From Camillea tinctor (lineage: Eukaryota; Ascomycota; Sordariomycetes; Xylariales; Xylariaceae): a stretch of 64,000 nt of DNA. Positions 1-11,300 of this stretch are shown in pieces (positions within the stretch are counted from its first letter, which is position 1; the number at the start of each line of letters is the position of its first letter). The notes below the pieces were generated by a model. It was not told the DNA's origin, did no database searches, and saw only the letters and a list, made by a program, of their open reading frames with translations. A program made the position numbers and the translations under genes. The stretch is taken from positions 124,001 to 188,000 of the forward strand of contig MU394090.1 in NCBI GenBank assembly GCA_022578605.1, read 5' to 3'.

Positions 1-1
1 T

Positions 2-553
2 GGAAGAGCTGTTGATTTCCCAGAGATACCTGCAGAGCGAGCACGAAATCCGTTCCTTTCCCAGATCAAAGACCGATATGACCCTCCGCGTGATTCCAAT
101 GGCAACGCTACACCAAGAATTCGCGGCCAGTCTTCAGGGCTTACCAGTGATGCTGCGAGTGATATATCAGTGCTTGCTATAAACGAAAGTCCGTCTAGTC
201 TATCACAGCCTATTCCAAATTCACAGACTCCTTTTCCAGTGTGCCAAAAGCCCCGCGCCAATACTTTACCTTCGGAAGGAGCACACTTCGAGGCCCATGG
301 CACCGTTCTGACCCCATGTGCCAGTCTCGATGGAGGCCAGGGGAGGCCACGAAGAGATACCCTCGAAGTCCCCCTATTCATTCCTAATTATCACCACAAC
401 CATCCTAATCGGAACAACACGGCTGCCCTGGCTAGTGCTTCGGATTCTGCCAGGCTTGGTAGCCATGGCTCACCCAGGATTGTTATCTCGACCGAACCTG
501 ATCCACCCCCTCCAGTACACCTCGTGGCTCAAAGGCCTGCGGATCCACCATAA
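2..553 (+). CDS. Hypothetical protein, C-terminal part (5' end outside window)
   Basis: A reading frame is open from the first bases of the window to a TAA at 551-553, about 183 codons, so this is probably the 3' end of a gene that starts upstream. The visible part is rich in Ser, Pro, Asn and Arg and looks disordered; no domain is recognised. From about 318 to 629 the +1 frame is also open and encodes a hydrophobic stretch that looks more protein-like than the end of the first frame. An intron or a frameshift near 330-380 could therefore switch frames and move the true stop to 629. The function is unknown and the exact end is uncertain. Confidence 0.4.
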   Translation, partial: GRAVDFPEIPAERARNPFLSQIKDRYDPPRDSNGNATPRIRGQSSGLTSDAASDISVLAINESPSSLSQPIPNSQTPFPVCQKPRANTLPSEGAHFEAHGTVLTPCASLDGGQGRPRRDTLEVPLFIPNYHHNHPNRNNTAALASASDSARLGSHGSPRIVISTEPDPPPPVHLVAQRPADPP

Positions 554-629
554 TTCACTGATCGGTTCTTTGAATCACCAAAGACTAAAGGAACCCCTCC
601 CTCTCGCGAATGTATTCCATTATACTTAA

Positions 630-1732
630 TAGTTGTATAATGAGCGGTGTTTGTCTGAGTGGAAACAGATCTACAAGTAGGATGGTAAGCACTCTTATGA
701 TATCAATAATGTCACAAAATCTGATCGAATATCAAGCTTTATACATTATGTCACCAATATTCCCTCAAACCAACTCTGCGACGGATCAAACCGGCCATAA
801 ATTATTCAATCTCCGTGGATTTCAGCTTCCTCACTCACGATCATGTCAACATTTTGGACCTACCACGAGCATTTTTTATCAACCTTAATGTTTAGCAATA
901 TACGATGTTTATTGGGAAGAAATACGTGGGTTTTCATTACGCACATTTCTTAAATGATGGAACAGTATTACAATTCAATTGTATAAGGAATAACAGGACT
1001 AAACAGAGTAGATAGGATAGACATCGATATATACATGGGGCGTAAACTTAACGAATATTATAACGATAACGATATATTGTACAGAGATGGTATATTCGGT
1101 CATCCTTTTAAGTAACTAGCTAATATTACGTACCAATAATAAATATTGTAAATAATTTGATATGTATATAATACGCAAATGATACTTTAATATAATCTTC
1201 ATTACAGATACGGCTCCTCATGCAACGGTAAGAGGGACCAAAACAGTTCCTGTCAAGGCCACCCGTCGGTAGCTAGAATAGCCTCATCATGTTATCTGAA
1301 CCCCTAAAGAACGGAAAGAATGCTTACGACTTGCTACGTAGGCACCGTTGGAAAAAGGCGGTCTAGGTAATGTGAGGCTTGATATTGTTGCCGTTTAAGT
1401 CAAGTAGGAAGCGCGCATAGCCCGCGGCAGCTCGCTGCTATGACTGGGTTGAAGTGCCTTGGCAATCGCATGTCTTAGGCGCGGTTGGTGTATATATGCG
1501 TATAGCACGTCGGGCTTGGGTAGGTAGAGTGAAGGCTATTGGGTGATATTTCAGCTCTTTTGTGCCAAAAAAAAAAGGATGAAAACAAAGGGAAGAAAAG
1601 GATTAAAAGTAAATAAAGGAAAGTTGAGGATTAGCCAGGGGTTATATGTATAGGATGTAAAAGGTACGTCGATATTTACTTATCTGATTCCTACCTAGAG
1701 CGGATGGTATTTTTGAGATGGATAGGGAGTTT
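630..1732. other. Intergenic, no gene seen
   Basis: AT-leaning DNA with only short spurious frames. The part from about 900 to 1200 is strongly AT-rich; from 1200 composition returns to balanced. No RNA gene or repeat was recognised. Confidence 0.5.
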
Positions 1733-1854
1733 GGGGGGGGGGGGGGGGGGGGGGGGTGTGTGGATTTTAAAAAAAAAAAAAAAAAAAAAAAATTAAGTTT
1801 TGTTGAAACCAAAAAAAACCAAACGGGATTTTTTTTGTATAATTNNNNNNNNNN

Positions 1855-1893
<39 letters not shown>

Positions 1894-1931
1894 CCCCCCC
1901 CCCCCCCCCCCGCCCCCCCCCCCCCCCCCCC
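1733..1931. other. Assembly gap with homopolymer edges
   Basis: Ten Ns lie at 1845-1854. To the left are 24 Gs (1733-1756), 24 As (1769-1792) and other short homopolymers. To the right is a C tract (1857-1931) broken by only two Gs. G on the left edge and C on the right edge is what two contigs look like when both end in reads that ran into false poly-G. The glycine-rich and proline-rich frames across this tract are artefacts and are not annotated. Confidence 0.85.
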
Positions 1932-3877
1932 AAGGGGATGTATATGTACAATTCACATGCTAGATAGACGGATGTGTGTGTGCAACCACATGCTGACGCG
2001 AGAGTATTTGTATATATGTATGCTTTATCCCACAACGGAGGTATGCCGCGATAGGAGAGAAGGCTGGCTACTGGATCGGGAACCTGGGGGCAGAAGTGCC
2101 AGATGGCGGGTGTGGATGATGTAATATAAGGCTTAGGAGGGACAAGTCAGATTATAGCTTAGAAAGCTCTGAAAGGATTAGGGCTTGTTCTTGTTGCTCT
2201 GCTTGTTCTTTTTGGATGGACCGTTGTTTTAGATTGGGTTAGGTTAGATTCTGATGAGCATTTTGGTGCCACGGGAACTGGGGCTGAGAGGTGGTAGTAG
2301 ATATAAAATACCTATTCTTTGGTGGTTGCTGTCATATATCCAGCATCAAGTAAACTTTGGGTTACAAACATACCAAGAGAGGTTGAAAGTAAAGTATAAA
2401 AGGGATTACGCCCGCCCGCGTCTGAGAAAACCCGAGACACCATCATCCCACTGCGACTCTCGATCTGACAACACGGAGATAGAGTCCCGAAGGCGATAAC
2501 GGATACGGAATGAGGATATAAGCGAAAGTCACGAACCCGGGATCGACGCCGGGGTTGGACATTATTATCCCCGTACTCGCTGCTTGTTTTCGGAGTTGGC
2601 CTGCATCCTCTCGGGATGACAGATTTGGGTCCTGAGACCTACTATAGAGAAGGTGCATACAAATAAAACTTGACCACTCTGAGGGGAATTAATAGTAAGT
2701 ACTACGATAAATGTCAAGTTGTTCGTATTTCGATGAAGGCTTCAATCCTAACCTTTAACCCCAACCCTCATGAAATACATATATTAGGCGCCGAGTTACC
2801 TATTATATGAACCGTTCAAATATTCGGAAGCTTTTGATATCGTCATTTTCCTCAAAGTGAGGCTCAGCTAACCCCAGTCCGTTCCATTTCTTTTCCCCAC
2901 TCCTAGGATCTAAGACATTCATGGCTGGCGGGTAATAATTCGCGGCATTATATATTCATATTTCCTCTTATAACTGGTGTGGAGATTTGTGTAATATCTC
3001 ATGTAATACAACGCCGGGGTTCATCAACGGGGTAAACCCCGAGTAATTTGACGAGTACCTAAAGTATGTATACGTGATCCTGAGTTTTCATTCATATAAT
3101 CCTCTGTAACTTTACAATTAAGAAACAGTACTCTGTATTTACATACAGGAGTTGATATATAATTAGATTATTTTGCGCACGGGATTTTAACAAGCTCTTA
3201 GATAACTATAAGACTTACTACATATAAATCATTGAATTAAGATTCTATTCTGAAAATACGATGCCCATTTCAGTGGATGTATTACCTCGAATATTCGGTA
3301 CTTTGCCTAATATGTATAGTAATCGGAATCTTTATTAGTAGTAAGGGCAAGGGGAACATCTCCTCATGGGCAGAAATATTCGAAGCAAGTTACTCGACCT
3401 AGGTAGACAAATGATAAATAAACCCCGAAGCTAGGACCGCGTCGGGGACGATACGCAGGGTAGGGCTCCATTTGTATATCACATCATCAATCCATTCGGG
3501 ATAAGTCATTAGAACTAAGTCCGGCGTTAAGGCGCTTCGACATAGCCAATGTCCGATTCAAGAGAGCCTACAGACGACGACTGACCAATTACCTCTAGAC
3601 CTGATGGTGTACAGATTAGAACCCAAACAATCCTCCAAGACATTTTCTTGCATTCGATATGTCCGCTTAATTTGAACCCCGGCGATTCCGGGCCCATCGG
3701 AGTTTATCAAATAATCGAAGGTGTCTGATTTAGCAATGGCAGGTCAGTAGAGTTAGATATTAAGATCGCAACGGGCCAAGTGTGGTGGGTGTGGTAGTTA
3801 TCGTAGTTGTCATTCTACTGAGTGGTATCAGCCTCCACTTGTCGTAATATCGAGTCATCCTCTTTATATCACTAATT
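1932..3877. other. Intergenic, no gene seen
   Basis: Mixed-composition DNA without a convincing reading frame. The longest frames (81 and 71 codons, 2254-2658) lack coding character and overlap on opposite strands. Several short CCCCG/CGGGG-rich patches (near 2550, 3015-3050, 3425-3450, 3680) stand out from AT-rich surroundings but form no repeat that could be defined by eye. Confidence 0.45.
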
Positions 3878-4636
3878 ATGCCACCCATCCGCGGCCAAAA
3901 TGTCCTGGTGATTGGAGGCTCTTCGGGCATTGGCGCTGCCGTAGCAAAACTCGCGGCTGCCGACGGCGTCAATGTTTCGATTGCCTCTTCTAACCAGGAT
4001 CGTGTGATCAAAGCCGTCGCCAGTATGCAGGCCGCCATGCCGCATGCAAGGATCACGGGATACATGTGCGATGTTAACCACGATGACGTAGAATCCAACC
4101 TCGAACAACTCTTCGCCGATATCACCCTTACTGAGGGCTCCCTGATTGATCACGTCGTGTATACGGCCACACATTTGGATATCAAGCCGGTCACCGAAAC
4201 ATCGGTGGGATACCTGCGTTCCAGCATGCAGTTTCCATTCGTTGTGCCATTCCTAATCGCCAAACTAGCGACCAAGTACATGAACCAGAGTCATTGTTCG
4301 TCTATTATCTTCACTACCGGTAGTCTTGCGGAGAAGCCGAGCCCCGGCACCGCCGTCATTTCCGGCATGGCTTCAAGCCTATACGGCACGACTCGCGGCC
4401 TTGCACTGGATCTGGCACCGATTCGCGTCAACCTTGTTAGTCCTGGAGCTACAGACACAGCGTTGCTAGGGACTGGGGATAAACGCGCTTGGATGGTAGA
4501 AAGATTGGCCAAGGAATGTGTCACTGGCAAAATCGGTTCCGCCGAGGAGGTAGCCGAGGCATACATTTATCTGATGAAGGATACCAACAGCACCGGAGCT
4601 TGCGTGAATACCAATGGAGGACGACTATTGAAGTAG
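3878..4636 (+). CDS. Short-chain dehydrogenase/reductase, atypical YxxxR active site
   Basis: An uninterrupted 252-codon gene, the usual length for a classical SDR. Residues 13-19 read GGSSGIG, the Rossmann dinucleotide-binding loop (family TGxxxGxG), so NAD(P)(H) binding is expected. The AP-IRVN-VSPG block (180-190) and the C-terminal NTNGG are also SDR hallmarks. The catalytic region aligns Ser148 and Tyr169, but the invariant Lys four residues after Tyr is Arg173 (YGTTR). The NNAG strand motif is replaced by YTATHL at 95-100. No signal peptide or membrane segment is seen, so it is probably a soluble cytosolic oxidoreductase; the substrate cannot be inferred. The gene stands alone, about 0.5 kb from the RIP-type block. 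The start is the first ATG of the open frame and directly precedes the Rossmann fold. Confidence 0.85.
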   Translation: MPPIRGQNVLVIGGSSGIGAAVAKLAAADGVNVSIASSNQDRVIKAVASMQAAMPHARITGYMCDVNHDDVESNLEQLFADITLTEGSLIDHVVYTATHLDIKPVTETSVGYLRSSMQFPFVVPFLIAKLATKYMNQSHCSSIIFTTGSLAEKPSPGTAVISGMASSLYGTTRGLALDLAPIRVNLVSPGATDTALLGTGDKRAWMVERLAKECVTGKIGSAEEVAEAYIYLMKDTNSTGACVNTNGGRLLK

Positions 4637-5110
4637 GGATGCTCACACTGATGGTGCGTAAATGCCTTTTCTTACCACCGCCGATTTCTGACTACCAAGC
4701 CAAACCCTATATGCAGATTCCTATATGACATTTTCTTATACCCTATGTACGTTTAGGAACGATATTGACAAATTCCTATGTCCACCGACATCCTGTGACA
4801 GCCCTTTACGTTATGCATGTATATAAACTATTCAACAATGTGAGATGACTTACCTAGACAAATTATGGGAGATTATAAGCGTTGGGACAATATAGTTTAT
4901 AACATATGCTTAAGTTACCCATCTACAGGTTGTGGCACACTGCTATCCATTGAGTTCAGTATATCTCAGCCCCATTTTACAATTCCCTTCCAAACCCCTC
5001 CTCTTTATTAACCTAGTAATATTTCATTTGTACCAAATGTGATTTACAGAGTATACAAAGGTTAAATTCTCTAATATAAGGTTTAAAAGGGACCTTAGGT
5101 ATACAGAAGC
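4637..5110. other. Intergenic between SDR gene and AT-rich block
   Basis: Moderately AT-rich 3' flank of the SDR gene. Nothing beyond a probable 3' untranslated region is seen; AT content rises toward 5100. Confidence 0.4.
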
Positions 5111-5318
5111 TATGAGGTTTTAAATGCCTCGTTACGTACAAAGAGCTGTTTTACAGCATATAACGATGAAATAAAAGTTTATTCTTAGTTTTATGCTATA
5201 AAGCTATTGTATATACATGTATAAAAAAAAAAAAAAGCTAATTAAAGAACTTTTAAAAGAACTTAAAAATAAATAAAATACGTACAAACTACGTAATGTA
5301 AAGTATGTTAACGTAATA
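5111..5318 (+). repeat. Left direct terminal repeat of the AT-rich block (degraded LTR-like)
   Basis: About 208 bp that align end to end, by eye, with 19531-19738 in the same orientation. Shared anchors include GCTGTTTTACAGCATATAAC (near 5145) and the ACGTAATG...TAACGTAAT end. Nearly all differences are C/T or G/A. In this copy the outer part (5111-5180) keeps more C and G, while the inner part (5245-5310) is heavily converted to A/T. The homologous limits give no clear TG...CA ends or target duplication, so LTR status is an inference. Confidence 0.7.
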
Positions 5319-8300
5319 ACTTTTAAGCAAAAAACAGCATCGCGTTTTTGTAATAAACTAAAAAAATTATAAAAAAAAAAAAAGAAAAACATCGCGTTTT
5401 TAAAAAAAAAAAAAAAAGCTAATGTATATAAATAAGCACGTTTTTATAACCTTAACCTTTTTTACTATATAATTGATGCAATCACTGTATATTAGGGGGT
5501 GCATAGCACCCCACATAGATAAGATAAGATAAGGACTAGTACTAGCACTAGTAGATAAGATAAGAAGATAGCAACATTTAATGTGCAGCGCAGCTGCACA
5601 TTCAATGTTGCACCTTCTCATCTTTCTACATACTCATAATACTACCCTATACTGCCACATTTTGCATTAATAATCTTATTTTTATTTTTAACTTAATAGT
5701 TTACTACTTTTTTTTTAAGTTTGTTTTGCTTTATTAGCTAGTTTTTTTTATTAAACTAATTTTATTTTATAAGTTAATTTTTTTATTAAACTATTAAAAT
5801 AGCTTTTTAAAATAAAAAAGTATTTTTTATTTAATAATAAAGCTTTTAACTTAAACAGTTAAAAAAAACTTATTATTACTATAATGTTTAAAACAAAAAT
5901 TTTTTTTATTGTAAAAATCAATGTTATTTAATATAAATTAAATATTTACTTTTTTAAGTTTTATTTATTTTAAGTTGCTATAAGTGCAAATATATTTTTT
6001 TTTATTATTATTATTAAATTTTTAATTATTTTATATATTATTAAAATTAAAGTTAGTTAAATTAAAGCTTTTAATTAAGTTTTTATTGTTTTATTTAATA
6101 ACTTTTTTTATAATGTTTTTTAATTTATTAATAATTAGTTTAATTAAGTTAAAAATTTCTTTTTTTAAAGTAAAAGCTTATATTAGTTTAAAAATAATTT
6201 TTATATTAACATTTTTACAGCTTAAAATAAGTTTATAATTTGCTAAATTAATAAAGTAATTATAATATAAGTAAATATTAAAGTTTATTAATTAAGCAAT
6301 TAATCCGTTTTTTTTAATTTTATGTAAAAAAATAATTTATTATGTATAAAGCTTTTAATTTTTAAAAAAGTAAGTGTTATTTTTTAAGCTTTTTTAATAA
6401 GTTCGTTTTATATAAGCTTATAAAAAAAAAGCTAATTATTTTTTTTAATAACTTTAAAAGTAAGTTTTTTAAAAATAGCTAATAAAAAAAAGTTAATTTA
6501 TTTTACTTTTTTAGCTTTTTTACGTAGCTTTTTTTTTTACGTAATTATTTAAAAGGTTTTTTTTTTAAAAAATAAAGGCTATTTAATAGCGCTTATTAAT
6601 AATAAAATTTACTTTTTATTTTATAAGTTTTTTATTTATTTTTTTATAAAGTTTTAATAAAGTTAAAAATTATTTAGTTTATTTATATTAAGTGCAATTA
6701 ATAAGTAATTTTAAGTTGTTTTATATAACAATTTTAATAAATATTGTTATAAATATTATAATAAATACTATTTTACAATTGTAAATATAATATAGTTTTT
6801 TATAATAAAAATAAACGTAGCGTACTATGCAATTTTTTTTTCATTGTAATAAATTTAAAAACATTTATAATAAATAAGTTTTTTTTAATTACTTTTTTGT
6901 ATAAAAATAGCTTATTATGCATTATAAAAAGCTTAAATTTTTGTTAATATTTTAACTATATTAGCTTAATTATTATAACTTTTTTAAGCTTTAAAATTAT
7001 CGATAATAATGTTAATAAATTAAAATTTAATAAAAGTTACTATAAAAAGGTATTTTTTATTAATAAATCTTAAAAAGCTAATTTTTATTAAGTTTTAAAT
7101 AGTAATATTTTTTTTTGCAGCTTTAAAATCTTTTAATTATGCAAATAATAACTAAATTTAAAACGTATTTTGCTTTAAAAAAATAGCTAATTATTTATTT
7201 AAGTTTTTTTTTTAAGCTTTATATAAAATAATTATTATAACTTTAAATTAAAAACTTTTTTTATTATATAAGTTAAAAGCAAAAATAAGCATAATTAAAT
7301 TATAAATATAGTTAGCGTAATTTTCGTTAATTTAATTAATGCTAACTTAAAATTCGTTTTTTTTTAAAATGTTAATATAAAAGTTAAATTTATTATAATT
7401 AAAGTTTAACATATAAAAAAAGCTTTTATATTTTTAAGTAAAAATAAAAATGTTTAATTTGCTTCTTTTTTTAAGTAAAGTTAAGCTATAATAAATTTTT
7501 AATATATATATAAATACACCGCTTTTAGCTTTTTAATTAATGCGAAAAAAATATATAAGTACTTAAGCAAATTGTTTTATTTTTATTAGCAATAATAAAT
7601 TAAATTAATGTTTAAATTAATTAATAAATAATATATTATTATTATGTTTAAAGTAAAAAATTTTTAATAAAACTAATAGCTTGCTTTAAACACCATTTTT
7701 AAAAAAAATACGTAATAAAACAAATAAAAATTAAATTAAAAAAATTAATTAAAATAGTTTTATAGCTTTATATGCTTTATTAAACTAAAAAATTAATAAG
7801 TAAATAAGTTTTTTATTGTTAAAAGATATTAAAATATATAATATAGCTATAATTATGTTTATTAAATAAATAATGTTTTTTTTAAGTTGCTTAAATAGTT
7901 TTTTACATTAATTTAATTTTTAATTAGCAAATTAAATAAAAATTTTTTATTTTATTAGTTTATATTGCAAAATTTACTTAATTATAAAATTGTTTTTATT
8001 AGTTAAAATTTATTATTATATTGCAATAATAATAAAGTAATTACTAAATGTAAAAATGCTGCAAAAAGTTTTAAATAAATATGCAGTTTTTAATATTTTT
8101 TTAAATATAATATATAGTTTAAAGCTAGTAAATTTATTATAATAAAAGTTTTATTATTTTTTAATACTTTTAATAAATTTTTTAATAAATAATGCTAAGT
8201 TAATTACGTAAAGTGTAATTAGTTTTTATTTAAGTATATTATAAGCTTTTTTATAAACAGTTTTTATAATATTGTTTAGTTAACTGTTTTAAATGCTAAA

Positions 8301-11300
8301 TATAACAATATATCGTTTAATGTTAATTATGTTAATTTTTTTATTTTTAATATTGTTTTATTAAAAAAAAGTACCTTAAAAGTTTATATTAAATTAATTT
8401 CTTTTAATTTCCTTACTTTTTTTTTTATTTTTAATTACGTGTTTTTTTTCTTAATTTGCTTTATATTTTATATTTTTAGTTACATGCTTATTTTTTTATT
8501 TCGTTTTATATTTTATATTTTTATTTTTAACATTTTTATTTTAATTAAGCTTTTTTTATTTAATTATTTAGTTTTAATTATTATAAGTTTTATTTTATAA
8601 TTAATTTTAATTTTATTTGTTTTTTTTAATAAATAGTTTTTTTTTTAACTAAGTGCTTATTAATTAGCTTAAATATAGTTTATTAATATATTTTAATTGT
8701 AGTTTTTAAATATAATAAATTTTAGCTTTATTTCTTTAAAAGTTTCATTTAATTTGGTATTACTTAAAATGCTACTATATTAGTTTTATTGCATTTAATA
8801 ACGTTTAAAATAATAACGTATTTAAAAAAAGTTTAATAAAGATTATTAAATACTAATTTTTAATTTTTATTTATATTGTTATATAAGTTTAATAAGTAGT
8901 TTAATAATTTTTTATTAATGCTTATAAAATACAAGTTAAATTTATAGTAAGCTATTTTTTTTATTAGTAATTTATTTTTTTAGTTAGTTAAATATTTTAA
9001 AGCTAAAATCAGTTTAATTAAGTTATAATTTCGTTAATATTGCTAATTAAAATTTATTAATAATAAGTTTATTATTATTAATAAATCTTATCGTAAATAA
9101 TGCTTTAAAGTATATAAAATTATTAAGCCAAGTAAATTAAAGTTTTATATAAGTGCAATATATATGCTTTTAAGAAAAAAAAGATATTTAATATTAATTT
9201 TAAGCATTTAAAGTACTTTAAAATTAATTTTAACGAATTTAAGGATTTATTGCTAATAGTTTGCTATAAATTTTAAAATTAGTTTTTCGAATTAATTTTT
9301 AGTTTTACGAGTTTAAAATGCTTTTACCTATTTTTAAATAAACTTTTATTTTTATTTTTTGTTTTTTTTTTATGTTAAAAAAGTATGTTTTGCTAATATT
9401 ATAAAAGTTATAGCACGTTTTTAAACTTTACTTTTTTTTATTAAGTTAATAACGTTTTTAAAAAGCTTAATTAAGCTTTTATAAATATAAACAATTTATT
9501 TTAATTAAAACTATTTTTTTTAAAAAAATTTAAATATTTAACGAAAACTTTTTTAACGTAAATTTTAACAAGTTTGCTTATTTTAAAATATAAGCTAACG
9601 TTTATGCTTTTAATAAATATAATAACTTTATTTATAAAAAATAACTTAATAACAGCTGCTTTAAAAAAGCGTTTAATAAAAAAAGCTACAATAGCTATAT
9701 TGTAAAAATATTTATTTTTAATGCTATAAGTTAACGTAATAAATTTATGTTGCATTAATTTAAAAAAATTATTGCAAGGTTTAAATTAATAAAGTTATAA
9801 TAAGCTATGCTTTGCATTGTAGTAATAAATTTAAATTAAAATAAATTAAAGCTTTTTTTCGAAAAAAATGCTAAGCTTTTTTTAAAATGTAAAAATAAAG
9901 AAAGAAATTTTTTTACGTGTTATTAAAAACTTTTATTATAAAGGCTTAAAATAAGCTTAAAATTTATTTTATTTAAACGTACTATAATTATTAACTTTTT
10001 AATAGTTAATTTAATATTTAAAATACGTTTTTATATAAAATGTTTAATAGTATTTTATATAAGTATATATCGGATTTTTAATTTATTAAAAGCTAATATA
10101 ACTTTAAAAAGTTAAGTAAAAGTTTTATTTTTAAAAACTTTAATATTACGCTTATAAAAAAATTTAGCAAAAAGTTTAGCTTTATTTAATAAAATATAAT
10201 TACCGTTAATTATGCTTTTAAATTTAATATATGTGTAAATATAGGTTTAAAAGTCTTTATTTTTAATTAAGTTTTATTAATAATATAAAATAAATAAAAA
10301 ATATTTATACTGCAAAGTAATAAACTATATTAAAGTTTATTTATTGTTAATATTTTTTTTAATACTTTTAATATATTTATTAAAGTATTAATTAACTATA
10401 ATATAAAATTTAATAATAAGGTTTTTTAATTTATAAAGCTTAAAATGTAATATAATAAAAATAAAGGCAATAGCGCTTATTAAAGCGGATTTAACGTTAG
10501 CTTTTTTAGTTTCGTTTTTATTATAGCATAAATTAATTAAAAAAGCTATATAGTTTATATTAATTTTATTACAATTAAGTTTTTAACTGCAGTTTATAAT
10601 AATTTTAAGTTTGTTTTTTTAATAATTTTTTTTTTAAATAATCTTTTAATAAATACGTTTTAATTAAAAGGTTTTATTTATAAAAAAAGTTTTATTTTAA
10701 AAAATAGTTTTACGTAAAGTAATTTAGCTATGTTTTTTATTTTATTTTAAGCTTATTTAATATGTAGTTTTTAACGCTTAAATAGCTTTTAAAATAATAT
10801 AAAAAATTAAGCAAAATAAAATATAAATAATAAATTTAAATTAAAGTATAATTTAAGTAAGAAGTAAATAAAAAGAAGTACTAGTAAAAATGTTTTATAG
10901 AAAATTTTCTTTAACTTATTAATAATAATTAAAATTTTTTGTTTAATACGTTTTAAAATAATTTATTAATTATAAAAAAAAAAATATTAAAGTATATAAA
11001 TAAAAAGTTAAAAAGTGCTTTTTTTGTAAGTGTAAAATAAAGGTTATTAATAACTAGCAATAGTTTAAGTTTTTAAAATATAAAATATATATACTAAAAT
11101 ATTATATATGTACTTTTAAGTAATAATAAAGTAATTTTTTATATATTTAGTTTTAATTTTTTATTTGTAATTTTTAAAAGTATTAAAATATATATAAAAT
11201 TGTTTTTAAAAAAATAAAGTTTTAATTAAAGTATATAAAAAGCAAAAATAATAATATTTCTTTTTTTAATAAATACATATAAAAAAAATAAAAATAAAAT

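Noticed and set aside
1642..2035. Glycine-rich and proline-rich ORFs around the first gap
   Set aside because: They are translations of homopolymer runs next to Ns, most likely sequencing artefacts.
9501..9755. AT-rich ORFs such as 9501-9755 and 13774-13971 inside the AT block
   Set aside because: Lys/Asn/Ile/Phe composition expected from random AT-rich DNA; isolated and without motifs.
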